NCBI RefSeq assembly: GCF_023015625.1
Contig: NZ_JALKAH010000007.1
Span: 1-64,000 of the forward strand
Direction: 5' to 3'
DNA: 64,000 bases
DNA from: Yoonia sp. F2084L
GTDB taxonomy: Bacteria; Pseudomonadota; Alphaproteobacteria; Rhodobacterales; Rhodobacteraceae
The notes beneath the pieces were generated by a model. It worked only from the letters and a program-made list of their open reading frames with translations. It had not been told where the DNA came from and did not search any database. This document shows positions 56,059 to 64,000 of the stretch, one piece after another. The position numbers and the translations under genes were made by a program. Every line of letters starts with the position of its first letter. Within the stretch, counting starts at the first letter, position 1.

Positions 56059-57764
56059 TCAGCACTGATCACATAGGGTTTGCGACGGGGTTCGCCGTTG
56101 GCGGGTCGGGTGTTGCCGATCGTGATGTCACCTGTCAGGAAAGGATGCATGCCTTGGTTCTTCAGGTCCTGCAAAAAGTCTGGCAACCCGGTCAAATCCG
56201 GCATCTTCGGGACCTCTTTCAATGCATTCCCACGATGCCCGGCGATATCATCAATAATGGCTTGCAGCACATCCATCGGAGCTTCGATAAAGTCTGCCAG
56301 CGTCATGATCTTGATCCGCGCATGGGCATCGGGCGCACGCAATACTTTCAGAAACTTGTCCTCGATCCGTTGCAGGCGCGCGGCCTCGGCCCTGACATCG
56401 CTTGCGGATCGTCCTGATGCAAATAATGGGATCGACCACGCACCGGACACGACCCAAATACTTGCATTGGTGTCTTTGGCCAAGGTCCATCGAACCTTTT
56501 GCGTATCTGCCGGTCCGAATTGAAAACAGTGATGGTCGTCGCGACCATTCCAGATCAGGTTGGCCAGGAACATCTTGCCGTTGTAGTCGCGCAACCGCGC
56601 GTTATCTGACAGCCCGCCGCGATAAATCTCGCTTTCATCCGCAAAATGCGCGCGGTCTTTTGCAAACAGATGCCCGTGCACCTGCGCACCCGTCTGTTTG
56701 GTCAGCCACGCCTGAAAATCGGGAAAGACATCATCAAGCCCTTGCAACACTGCATAAGGGGCTGCGGCAATTCCGTTTTGGCGGTCCACACTTGGAAACC
56801 GGCTTTGCATATAAAGACCCGGTCGCCCGCGTGTGCGCCGGTCTACGGCATGTGAAAACACGCGGTCTACAGCGCCCGAGTTTGGTTCCTCGGCAGCGCG
56901 CGCCGCATCATGTGGTAGCGGGAAGGTTTGATACAACAGATCAGCATTGTGCCAAATTTTGCGCGCCACAAAGCTTTTGGAGCGTTGCAAAAGCTCCAGG
57001 TGATCATTGAAAAAGATATGCGGTTTGCCCTGATAGTCGAACTTTGCCAGTGTCAACGACCTGCTTTCAACCTGACGTGCATGCAGTCGCGTCAACGTCT
57101 GGTAATAGCTTTCGTCAGGGATCCAGACCTGCCTGAAATAGCGGTCATAAACCCCACGCTTAGGGTCCTGAAGGATCGCGTCCAGCGTTTGCCGGGTCAG
57201 GCACCACCATTGCGATCCCATATGCGGCACGATGCCTTCGGGGATTGTGCGGCGGTAACCGATCAACTGCTGAAGTTTCACAAATTGATCGAACAGGCGT
57301 CGGTGCTTTTTCCATGCAAAAGGAAACCGTAAGGTAAAGCGTTCGCGATCAAGCCCACCAACGGTCCAGGGGACATCTGCCGTGGTCGCACTTTCGATGA
57401 AATCCGTATCGGGATGTGCGTCAAGATAGGCACGCAACTCAGCAACAGGGCGCAAAGGCAGGCAGGACCCAGACGCCAGATATACATGCTGCGCGTCTGG
57501 AAATTCTTCCAGCAATAGCGTTGCTGCTTCTTGTGATGCCGCTACCATGCCCCAGGTGCCCCATTCGCAACGATGCCGCGCGCAAAAGCGGACATCGGCA
57601 AGATCAGCCAAAGCTGCGGAAAACGTGTTATAGCTGGCCGCCGGCACATTGCTATCGACATGCACCACAACCGGACAACCCGCGTCCGACCAATGCCGCA
57701 CCATCTGTTCGGCCCGGTCAAACCCGGTGTGTACTAACATGATGACACCCAGCGTCATGCCCAA
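56055..57764 (-). CDS. GT14-family glycosyltransferase with C-terminal DUF5927-like domain
   Basis: The N-terminal 280 residues fit GT14 (core-2/I-branching) enzymes: GVIMLVHTGFDRAEQMVRHW, YLASGSCLPLRPVAELRAYLDAH, MGSQWWCLTRQTL and IPDESYYQTL. The rest (about 300-569) matches the DUF5927 partner domain found in roseobacter GT14 proteins, with SVDRQNGIAAAPYAVLQGLDDV and WVVSGAWSIPLF; the latter resembles a sulfotransferase-like or kinase-like fold, not resolved here. It makes a beta-linked branch on a surface glycan. Overlaps the GT2 gene by ten bases. Confidence 0.75.
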   Translation of the reverse strand: MGMTLGVIMLVHTGFDRAEQMVRHWSDAGCPVVVHVDSNVPAASYNTFSAALADLADVRFCARHRCEWGTWGMVAASQEAATLLLEEFPDAQHVYLASGSCLPLRPVAELRAYLDAHPDTDFIESATTADVPWTVGGLDRERFTLRFPFAWKKHRRLFDQFVKLQQLIGYRRTIPEGIVPHMGSQWWCLTRQTLDAILQDPKRGVYDRYFRQVWIPDESYYQTLTRLHARQVESRSLTLAKFDYQGKPHIFFNDHLELLQRSKSFVARKIWHNADLLYQTFPLPHDAARAAEEPNSGAVDRVFSHAVDRRTRGRPGLYMQSRFPSVDRQNGIAAAPYAVLQGLDDVFPDFQAWLTKQTGAQVHGHLFAKDRAHFADESEIYRGGLSDNARLRDYNGKMFLANLIWNGRDDHHCFQFGPADTQKVRWTLAKDTNASIWVVSGAWSIPLFASGRSASDVRAEAARLQRIEDKFLKVLRAPDAHARIKIMTLADFIEAPMDVLQAIIDDIAGHRGNALKEVPKMPDLTGLPDFLQDLKNQGMHPFLTGDITIGNTRPANGEPRRKPYVISAE

Positions 57765-58765
57765 TTCCCCTTGGACATCAGACCCAGAATTTCAAGCTGG
57801 CGCCAGTTGATGTATTGCTCGCTCCATTGGCACCACAAATCAGGGTCGGTGCCATGGCGTTCAGCATAGGTCTTGTATTCGCGCCCCGCGCGATAATGCT
57901 CTGCCCGCTGGGCTTCTTCGGTTGCGCGGTCGGCAAATGTGTTCAGAAACTTCGCATGTAGCAAAATGCCCGAGGTCTTTTCGCCACCTTGCTGATCGTA
58001 AACAAGGTTCAGCCCGCGCGGCAGCATCATATGGGTAGAACTGACGTAGGCATAAGGTTTGCGCCATTTCACAAAGGGAATTTTGTTCAGCGCGGGCGCT
58101 TGCTTGGGCTTGCTGGCAAAGAAACTGCGCGCGCGTGGTCCACCTTGGATCCACAGGTTTTTCAGCAGCTTGTTCTTGGTCATGATGTAGTTGCCGGAAT
58201 CGAACCAATTGGCCACCTCAAACGGGTCATCACCGCGTGCATAGTGGGTCTGCCCCACCGGCCCTTTGGGATACATATCCAACAACATCGCGCCAAACGA
58301 TCGTGCGCCGGACGCATCCAACCAATCCGCCAGCGCCCGGATCGGGCGGGTATCGCAGAACGGGTAGACAAAGAACTCATCCACATCGACGGTCAGCGCC
58401 CAATGCCCATCCGCATATTTACCTTGCAGATACGTCAGCCAATCCACGCCATAGCGGGCCTCACCGTAAGCGGCCTTTGTGCTCCAGAGTGAGACATCGG
58501 GTTGGTCCAATACATATGCACGCCCTGCATCGCTGCTGTCATTGTCGACCAACAGAAAGTGGTTGATGCCAAGCTTGCGGTAGTAATCAAGGAAAAACGG
58601 CAACCGCACATCTTCGTTCCGAAAGGTGCAGAACAGCAAGATATCATCAGGCGCAATGTCTTGCGTGCGGTCGGAGACCACCTGCAACTCGCGACCCTTA
58701 CGCAGGGCGCGCGCGCGCCACCGCTTGCGCTGCAATCGCAGCCGATATGATGTCCAAATACCCAA
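57755..58765 (-). CDS. GT2-type glycosyltransferase (Glyco_tranf_2_4 family)
   Basis: The motif ILLFCTFRNEDVRLPFFLDYYRKLGINHFLLVDNDSSD and LTVDVDEFFVYP (the DxD region) fit the PF13704 family of GT2-fold transferases. It is a close paralogue of the next gene upstream, sharing VDNxSxD, MLLDMYPKGP, NLWIQGG and the ending LGLMSKG. It likely adds a sugar to the same glycan as the neighbouring GT14 and sulfotransferase act upon. Confidence 0.85.
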   Translation of the reverse strand: MGIWTSYRLRLQRKRWRARALRKGRELQVVSDRTQDIAPDDILLFCTFRNEDVRLPFFLDYYRKLGINHFLLVDNDSSDAGRAYVLDQPDVSLWSTKAAYGEARYGVDWLTYLQGKYADGHWALTVDVDEFFVYPFCDTRPIRALADWLDASGARSFGAMLLDMYPKGPVGQTHYARGDDPFEVANWFDSGNYIMTKNKLLKNLWIQGGPRARSFFASKPKQAPALNKIPFVKWRKPYAYVSSTHMMLPRGLNLVYDQQGGEKTSGILLHAKFLNTFADRATEEAQRAEHYRAGREYKTYAERHGTDPDLWCQWSEQYINWRQLEILGLMSKGNWA

Positions 58766-58805
58766 GGCGTTGCTTTACCTATGCCGACGATTTCTGCACT
58801 GCATA

Positions 58806-59843
58806 TCAGACCCAACGCCCTTTTGACATCAGTCCTAACGCAACCAGTTGCGCATCGCCTTCGTAACGTTGCGATCCTTTATGCCAAAGATCAGGGTTTT
58901 GGGTTAATTGTTTGTGATAGTCGGTGTAGAGCGCCGTGTTCTGAAAATGCTGACCGCGCTGCAACTCTTCCGCCGATTTCGCGGCAACGATGGGCAGGAA
59001 CTTTGTGTGAAGCAGCACGCCGCTGACCCGGCTATCACCCGCAAAGTCAAACACATCATGCAAGCGCGTTGGCAGGATTTGATGGGTTGAGCTGACATAA
59101 GCGTAACGCCGCGACCAGCGCACCAAAGGTGTTTTGTTCAGTGTCGGCGCGCGCGCAGGTTCATCGGCGAAAAAGACCCGTTCGCGCACGCCCCCCTGAA
59201 TCCACAGGTTGCCGTAATAATCATGCAACTGGTCGCGGTAGTTGCCCGCATCGAACCACGCCAGCGTCTTGGTCGGGTCGTCGCCCGGATCATAGGCAAC
59301 ATCACCCAATGGCCCTTTGGGATAAAGGTCCAGCAGCATCGCCCCGAATGATGCATGCCCCTGATCGTCCAGCCACCCGGTCAACGCCTTTAGGTCGCGG
59401 GCCTCATGGGTGGGGTAGATCAATAACTCATCCGCATCCACTGTCAGGCACCAGTGTTTATGCCCATGCTGCCATTGCAGCCATCCCAGCCAGTCCATCC
59501 CAAAACGCGCCAAACGGTAGCTATGCGTTGTGTGCCAGAGGGAAACGTCTGACTGCGCGGCCAGATATTCAGCAGTGCCATCGTCGCTACCGTTATCGAC
59601 AAAAAGGAAGTGATCCACGCCAAGTTTGCGGTAATGCGAAAGGAAGTGAGGCAGCCGGACAATCTCATTTCGGACCGTGGCAAAGGCCAGAATCGCGTCC
59701 GAAGTGATCTGATCTGTGCGGTCCACCCTTGGGGCAATCTGATGCCGTTTGCGCCATATCCGAAACAAAAACCGCCTGCGTTTCCAACGCAGACGGTAAG
59801 CATGCCAAAGCCCTTTGCGCCATGGGCGCTCGGATACTGCCAT
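58806..59843 (-). CDS. GT2-type glycosyltransferase, tandem paralogue
   Basis: Its family motifs are ILAFATVRNEIVRLPHFLSHYRKLGVDHFLFVDNGSDD and LTVDADELLIYP. It aligns along its length with the downstream GT2 gene, so the two arose by tandem duplication and then diverged (LDLYPKGPLGDVAYDPGDDP against LDMYPKGPVGQTHYARGDDP). It is the first of four genes transcribed together toward the sulfotransferase. Confidence 0.85.
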   Translation of the reverse strand: MAVSERPWRKGLWHAYRLRWKRRRFLFRIWRKRHQIAPRVDRTDQITSDAILAFATVRNEIVRLPHFLSHYRKLGVDHFLFVDNGSDDGTAEYLAAQSDVSLWHTTHSYRLARFGMDWLGWLQWQHGHKHWCLTVDADELLIYPTHEARDLKALTGWLDDQGHASFGAMLLDLYPKGPLGDVAYDPGDDPTKTLAWFDAGNYRDQLHDYYGNLWIQGGVRERVFFADEPARAPTLNKTPLVRWSRRYAYVSSTHQILPTRLHDVFDFAGDSRVSGVLLHTKFLPIVAAKSAEELQRGQHFQNTALYTDYHKQLTQNPDLWHKGSQRYEGDAQLVALGLMSKGRWV

Positions 59844-59855
59844 ATCGGTCGGCCT

Positions 59856-60749
59856 TTACTGCGCCGCCTGCTGCACCGCGTGCATCTGCGTCAGGAATTC
59901 CGCAAACTCGTCACGCAATTCGTCACGTGCCAATGCGAAGGCGACAGTCGCTTGCAGGAAGCCAGCCTTGGAGCCGCAATCATAGCGCTGGCCATCAAAG
60001 CGATAACCGAACACATCGCGACCAGCACGGATTTCTTCCGCAATCGCATCCGTCAGCTGAATTTCACCACCAGCACCACGACCAACAGTTTCCAGATTGG
60101 CCAGCACCTGCGGCGTCAGAATATAACGGCCGATCACAGCAAGATTTGATGGAGCCGTTCCGGCGGCAGGCTTTTCAACCATGCCCTTGGCTTTCACGAT
60201 AGGGCCATTCTGGTCGGCGATGTCCAAGACACCATAAGACGACGTCTGTTCAGGCGACACTTCCATCGTGGCAACCATCGCACCACCGGTTTCCTGATAG
60301 GCTTCGATCATCTGCTGCAAGCATGGCTTTTCGCCTGCAATCACGTCGTCGGTCAGAATAACGGCAAAGGCCTCATCCCCGATCAACTTGCTTGCACAGG
60401 ACACCGCATGACCAAGGCCCAGTGCTTTGTGCTGGCGCAGGTATGCAATTGTACCGCTGTCCATGTTTGTATTGCGCAGGACTTCGAGCAGCTCTGTCTT
60501 GCCTGCTTTTTCAAGCGATGCTTCCAGATCAGGCGCCAGATCAAAATAATCCTCAAGCGCGGATTTTCCACGCGAGGTGACAAAGATAAAATCTTCGATG
60601 CCAGCGGCCCGCGCTTCGTCAATGGCGTATTGGATCAACGGGCGATCCACGAGCGTCATGATTTCTTTTGGGACCGACTTTGTTGCAGGCAGGAACCGTG
60701 TTCCCAGTCCAGCCACGGGAAAAATCGCCTTAGAGACTTTTCTGTTCAT
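59856..60749 (-). CDS. galU: UTP-glucose-1-phosphate uridylyltransferase
   Basis: The 297-residue enzyme shows KAIFPVAGLGTRFLPATKSVPKEIMTLVDRPLIQYAIDEA, the GalU nucleotide-binding start, plus VILTDDVIAGEKP and GMVEKPAAGTAPSNLAVIGRYIL. It makes UDP-glucose for glycans. I prefer the ATG at 60749 behind GAAGGGTG over that at 60764. It is 12 bases upstream of the GT2 gene, so it feeds the locus. Confidence 0.95.
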   Translation of the reverse strand: MNRKVSKAIFPVAGLGTRFLPATKSVPKEIMTLVDRPLIQYAIDEARAAGIEDFIFVTSRGKSALEDYFDLAPDLEASLEKAGKTELLEVLRNTNMDSGTIAYLRQHKALGLGHAVSCASKLIGDEAFAVILTDDVIAGEKPCLQQMIEAYQETGGAMVATMEVSPEQTSSYGVLDIADQNGPIVKAKGMVEKPAAGTAPSNLAVIGRYILTPQVLANLETVGRGAGGEIQLTDAIAEEIRAGRDVFGYRFDGQRYDCGSKAGFLQATVAFALARDELRDEFAEFLTQMHAVQQAAQ

Positions 60750-60862
60750 CAAATCACCCTTCATTCTAAACTACCGGTGCAAAGTATTTCGCTAACACGG
60801 CTACAATAAGACAAAACAAATACAATTGATGTGGAGGTATACCCTACCTGCCAGAGTTTTGC

Positions 60863-61663
60863 CTAATTATGTCCCATTTCCTTTAGCATCGCCTCAATCC
60901 GCGGCACATCCTGCGGGTTGTTCAGCTCCCAGAACTGGCGACCTTTGGCTGCAACCTCAACACAGAGCATCGGTACACCACGTTCAAGGAATCGCAACTG
61001 TTCCAGCCCTTCCAGCTGTTCCAATGGACCCGCAGGCCAACCTGTATAGGCCGCAAGCGCGCTTGGTCTGTATGCATAGACACCGACATGATGGAAAACC
61101 GGGGTCTCATCCGCGTCGCCATAGGTCCGCCCCGTGAAGGGAATCACTTCTTTTGAAAAATACAGCGCGTTGTTGTCTGCCCCAAAGACGGCAGTAGTAC
61201 CCCCAACACGGCCCTCGCGGCGGTCCTGCAAAAGCCCGTTCAAAGCGCGGCCTTCGGTGCGCAAAACCGGGGTGGCAACATCAGCGTTTGGATTGTCCCG
61301 CAGCCCTTGCACCAAGTCCTCGATGAACCATGCAGGGGTGAGCGGCGCATCCCCCTGCAAATTCACCACGATGTCATAGCCTTCACCCAGATGTGTCAGC
61401 GTCTCAGCACAGCGTTCAGTGCCGTTTTGGCAAGTAGTCGCCGTCATCACGACCTCGGCCCCGAATGCCTTTGATGCATCAGCGATCCGCGCGTCATCTG
61501 TCGCCACGACAACCTTGTCGATGCCATTGACCTCGCGGGCGGCATCCCACGAGCGGCGGATCAGGCTTTTGGCCTCGCCCCCTGCGCCGCGCAATTCAAC
61601 CAATGGCTTGCCCGGATACCGGGTAGAGGCATACCGCGCAGGGATCACGATCAGGACGGACAT
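60863..61663 (-). CDS. kdsB: 3-deoxy-manno-octulosonate cytidylyltransferase
   Basis: KdsB motifs are intact: VIPARYASTRYPGKPLVEL, NLQGDAPLTPAWFIEDLV and HHVGVYAYRPSALAAYTGWPAGPLEQLEGLEQLRFLE. It activates Kdo as CMP-Kdo for lipopolysaccharide or capsule. Its start overlaps the cysQ stop by one base. The Kdo route is continued by kdsD elsewhere in the window. Confidence 0.95.
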   Translation of the reverse strand: MSVLIVIPARYASTRYPGKPLVELRGAGGEAKSLIRRSWDAAREVNGIDKVVVATDDARIADASKAFGAEVVMTATTCQNGTERCAETLTHLGEGYDIVVNLQGDAPLTPAWFIEDLVQGLRDNPNADVATPVLRTEGRALNGLLQDRREGRVGGTTAVFGADNNALYFSKEVIPFTGRTYGDADETPVFHHVGVYAYRPSALAAYTGWPAGPLEQLEGLEQLRFLERGVPMLCVEVAAKGRQFWELNNPQDVPRIEAMLKEMGHN

Positions 61664-62460
61664 TATGGTTTCTCCAGCGTCACACCGGGTGCGTAGGCGA
61701 TGAAAAAGGGGTTCTCAAATCCCGGCTTGCCGTAGCCAAGCGGTGTATGATCATCGAAACGAACGACCTCACCACCGGCCCCTTTCAGCACGGCATGACC
61801 CGCAGCCGTATCCCACTCCATCGTGCGGCCAAGACGGGGGTAAAGATCGGCCTCGCCTGTGGCGACAAGGCAGAATTTGAGTGACGAGCCTGCGCTTTTC
61901 ATATCGGCGGTTGCGTATTTGCTGATGTAGTCGTCTGTCGCCTGATCACGGTGTGACTTGGACGCGACGACAAGCAGTGCCGCGTTATCGGGCGAAGACA
62001 CGTTGATCGGTGTTGTCGCACCGGCATGGTCCTTGGCAAAGGGCGCTGTTTCCTCAACCGCGGTGCCATCTGCTTGGGTATAGAAAAGACGATCCTTGGC
62101 TGGGGCATAAACGATCCCGCGCACTGGCACGCCATCTGCGACATAGGCAATGTTCACGGTGAAATCACCGCGCCTTTTGATGAACTCCTTGGTGCCATCA
62201 AGCGGATCGACGATCAGGAAGGTGCTGACCGACTGGCCGTGCGATGCGGCTTGTTCCTCGGTCACGAGTGCGATGTCAGGGAAAGCGGCGCGCAGGCCGG
62301 CGCTGATGATCGCATCGGCGGCCTCATCCGCCACAGTCACGGGGCTTTCGTCACTTTTTGAGCGTACCTCAAAGTCGTCAGCCGCGTAGATTTCCATGAT
62401 TTTGTCGCCGGCCTGTAGTGCCAATGTGCGCATGACCTGCGTTAATTTTTCAAAGTCCAT
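61663..62460 (-). CDS. cysQ: 3'(2'),5'-bisphosphate nucleotidase
   Basis: The inositol-monophosphatase fold with EEQAASHGQ, DPLDGTKEFIKRRGDFTVNIA and EWDTAAGHAVLKGAGGEV identifies CysQ. It hydrolyses PAP, the by-product of PAPS-dependent sulfotransferases, to AMP. Its place in a locus with a sulfotransferase makes sense, since PAP inhibits those enzymes; but CysQ also serves sulfate assimilation. Confidence 0.93.
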   Translation of the reverse strand: MDFEKLTQVMRTLALQAGDKIMEIYAADDFEVRSKSDESPVTVADEAADAIISAGLRAAFPDIALVTEEQAASHGQSVSTFLIVDPLDGTKEFIKRRGDFTVNIAYVADGVPVRGIVYAPAKDRLFYTQADGTAVEETAPFAKDHAGATTPINVSSPDNAALLVVASKSHRDQATDDYISKYATADMKSAGSSLKFCLVATGEADLYPRLGRTMEWDTAAGHAVLKGAGGEVVRFDDHTPLGYGKPGFENPFFIAYAPGVTLEKP

Positions 62461-62579
62461 ACAATACTACCTGTCATCAAAATGCCCTGATCAGGCTGTT
62501 TATGGTGTTTCGTCAAGTGATCAGCAAGGTTATCGTGTTACAACGACATGTCGCCTGTTACGTAAGATCTGGAAAGCAA

Positions 62580-63401
62580 ATGTTCCAATCCCCAATCCAC
62601 ACGACCACGTCAGAAGGTATGCTGGGCATGCTGGAGGTGACGTATCATACGATCGTGCGCCGCGCGCGCAGCGGGCACAGAAATGCCGTTGTGTCGATGG
62701 CACTGAATATGGTGCAGGGTTTGACGATGATCTTTGCCTTTTGGATTTTCTTTCAGATCCTCGGGCTCCGCAGTTCGCCTATCCGGGGGGACATGCTGCT
62801 TTACATCATGACCGGTATCTTTGTTTATCTGACGCATATCAAAGCCGTGAACGCTGTGATGGGTTCTGGGGGGCCGACATCACCGATGATGTTGCACAGA
62901 CCCATGAACACAATTGTTGCGATTTTGGCCTCGGCGTTGTCAGCGCTTTACTTGCAAATCATCACGCTCACTGTGATTTTGGTGATCTATCATATCGCTT
63001 TCACACCGGTCCACATACATGATCCGATCGCGGCCCTTGGTCTGCTCATACTCGCGTGGTTTTCGGGCTGTGCGGCAGGGATGATATTTCTGGCACTCAA
63101 GCCATGGTTTCCGCGGTTTATTGCTACGATCAAGCCGCTTTACATCCGCATCAATATGATCGCGTCAGGCAAGCTATTTGTCGTCAACACGCTTCCAGCC
63201 GCCATGATCGCCATGTTCGACTGGAACCCTCTGTTTCACATCATCGACCAGATGCGCGGTGCCGTTTTCTTGCATTACAACCCTCAGTTTACAAATCTGG
63301 AGTATCCGATTTACCTGTCCCTTGTGCTGATTATGATCGGCCTGATGGGTGAATTTTTTGCCCGCCAGCACGTATCAGTCAGCTGGTTTGCGGGCAGGTA
63401 A
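62580..63401 (+). CDS. ABC-2 type polysaccharide export permease (KpsM-like)
   Basis: The 273-residue protein has six membrane helices with the ABC-2 layout; FAFWIFFQILGLRSSPIRGDMLLYIMTGIFVYLTHIKAVNAVM and the closing PLFHIIDQMRGAVFLHYNPQFTNLEYPI are typical of capsule exporters such as KpsM. It would move glycan through the inner membrane with an ATPase partner, which is not in this window. The ATG at 62580 follows GGAAAG; earlier openings are less likely. Confidence 0.8.
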   Translation: MFQSPIHTTTSEGMLGMLEVTYHTIVRRARSGHRNAVVSMALNMVQGLTMIFAFWIFFQILGLRSSPIRGDMLLYIMTGIFVYLTHIKAVNAVMGSGGPTSPMMLHRPMNTIVAILASALSALYLQIITLTVILVIYHIAFTPVHIHDPIAALGLLILAWFSGCAAGMIFLALKPWFPRFIATIKPLYIRINMIASGKLFVVNTLPAAMIAMFDWNPLFHIIDQMRGAVFLHYNPQFTNLEYPIYLSLVLIMIGLMGEFFARQHVSVSWFAGR

Positions 63402-63465
63402 GGCGCGTGCCTTAACCTAACTGAAGAAAATCCGTTATTTTACATGGTTTGCAGCTGTTCTGCCG

Positions 63466-63494
63466 CTTGCAGCCCGAATAACGCATCCCTATAT
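63466..63494 (+). promoter_or_regulatory. Heat-shock (sigma-32) promoter candidate before dnaK
   Basis: CTTGCA (63466-63471) and CCCTATAT (63487-63494) are spaced 15 bases apart and resemble the sigma-32 consensus CTTGAA and CCCCATNT. The placement, 112 bases before the dnaK start, suits a heat-shock promoter. Confidence 0.5.
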
Positions 63495-63606
63495 ACGCCA
63501 AGATCGCAGCACAGGGCCAAGGCGCTGGGCTGTATATATGTAACTGGCGCGGGTGCCTCAGATGGGTTCGCGCTGCTCAAACCGCCTAACGTAAGGGATT
63601 TGAAAA

Positions 63607-64000
63607 ATGGCCAAAGTTATTGGTATCGACCTGGGAACCACGAACTCCTGTATCGCCATCATGGATGGTGCAAAGCCACGTGTTGTAGAAAACTCTGAAG
63701 GTGCGCGCACGACGCCATCTATTGTCGCGTTCACAGATGATGAGCGCCTTGTGGGCCAGCCGGCGAAACGCCAGGCTGTGACCAACCCTGAAAACACAAT
63801 CTTTGCGGTCAAGCGTCTGATCGGTCGTCGGTTCGACGACAAGGACCTTGCCAAAGAGAAAAAGAACATGCCGTTCGAAATCATCAACGGCGGCAATGGC
63901 GACGCATGGGTCGAAGCCAAGGGTGAGAAATACTCCCCCAGCCAGATCTCTGCTTTCATTCTTGGCAAGATGAAAGAAACCGCCGAAAGCTATCTTGGCG
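63607..64000 (+). CDS. dnaK: Chaperone DnaK (Hsp70), N-terminal part
   Basis: The start [20 protein letters not shown] is the Hsp70 phosphate-1 motif; [47 protein letters not shown] and [19 protein letters not shown] follow as in DnaK. It folds proteins with DnaJ and GrpE. The gene runs off the end of the window after about 131 codons. Confidence 0.98.
   Translation, partial: MAKVIGIDLGTTNSCIAIMDGAKPRVVENSEGARTTPSIVAFTDDERLVGQPAKRQAVTNPENTIFAVKRLIGRRFDDKDLAKEKKNMPFEIINGGNGDAWVEAKGEKYSPSQISAFILGKMKETAESYLG

Overview
This window looks like part of an alphaproteobacterial chromosome, most likely from the order Rhodobacterales (roseobacter group). The support is gene content and order: a MarR-type EPS-associated regulator, a monomeric NADP isocitrate dehydrogenase, a hemD / mitofilin-like / HemY-like block divergent from tsaD-gpsA-YciI-EVE, an rnd-kdsD-lptC-lptA-lptB-hpf-ptsN run, and GT14 and GT2 glycosyltransferases beside a sulfotransferase. 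Taxonomy is inferred from families; no search was run.

Layout. (1) 1-5826 is accessory: the right end of an IS3-family insertion sequence, then five plus-strand genes encoding a TIR protein with a long helical tail, a membrane protein with an SPFH-like region, a small ThsB-like TIR protein, a second TIR protein and a stand-alone SLOG (STALD-like) protein, followed by a damaged DUF4062-like ORF. This resembles Thoeris-type nucleotide-signalling immunity but lacks a recognisable ThsA. (2) 6145-18331 is a minus-strand surface-polysaccharide locus with a UDP-diacetamido-uronic-acid pathway (dehydrogenase, WbpB, WbpD, WbpE, WecB/WbpI), Wzx-like flippase, Wzy-like membrane proteins, two glycosyltransferases and an EPS-type MarR regulator. 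It shows decay: an epimerase with a large internal deletion, an epimerase C-terminus shifted out of frame, and a dehydrogenase with odd residues. (3) 18716-23101 is backbone: universal stress protein, isocitrate dehydrogenase and a membrane alpha/beta hydrolase.

(4) 23162-36019 is a 12.9-kb integrated element lying inside a tRNA-Thr(CGU) gene. The two halves of the broken tRNA sit at the two ends (3' half 23124-23169, 5' half 36012-36049) and rejoin exactly into a 76-nt tRNA through an 8-bp anticodon-loop core. The element carries its own complete tRNA-Thr(CGU), a tyrosine integrase, an excisionase-like HTH protein and a primase-helicase. Its cargo is a probable three-gene defence operon: a sigma-region-4-like HTH protein, a GHKL/MORC-type ATPase and a DUF4338 (DruA-like) protein. 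The first gene of that operon has a leader able to hide its ribosome binding site in a hairpin.

(5) 36094-54628 is conserved chromosome: haem, tRNA-modification, lipid and methyl-cycle genes, a GGDEF-EAL protein, and the Kdo/LPS transport run ending in hpf and ptsN. (6) 54625-63401 is a second glycan region: sulfotransferase, GT14, two tandem GT2 paralogues, galU, kdsB, cysQ (which removes the PAP left by sulfotransferases) and a KpsM-like permease. The window ends inside dnaK. The two best candidates for undescribed biology are the TIR/SPFH/SLOG cluster and the GHKL + DUF4338 + HTH operon on the tRNA-splitting element.
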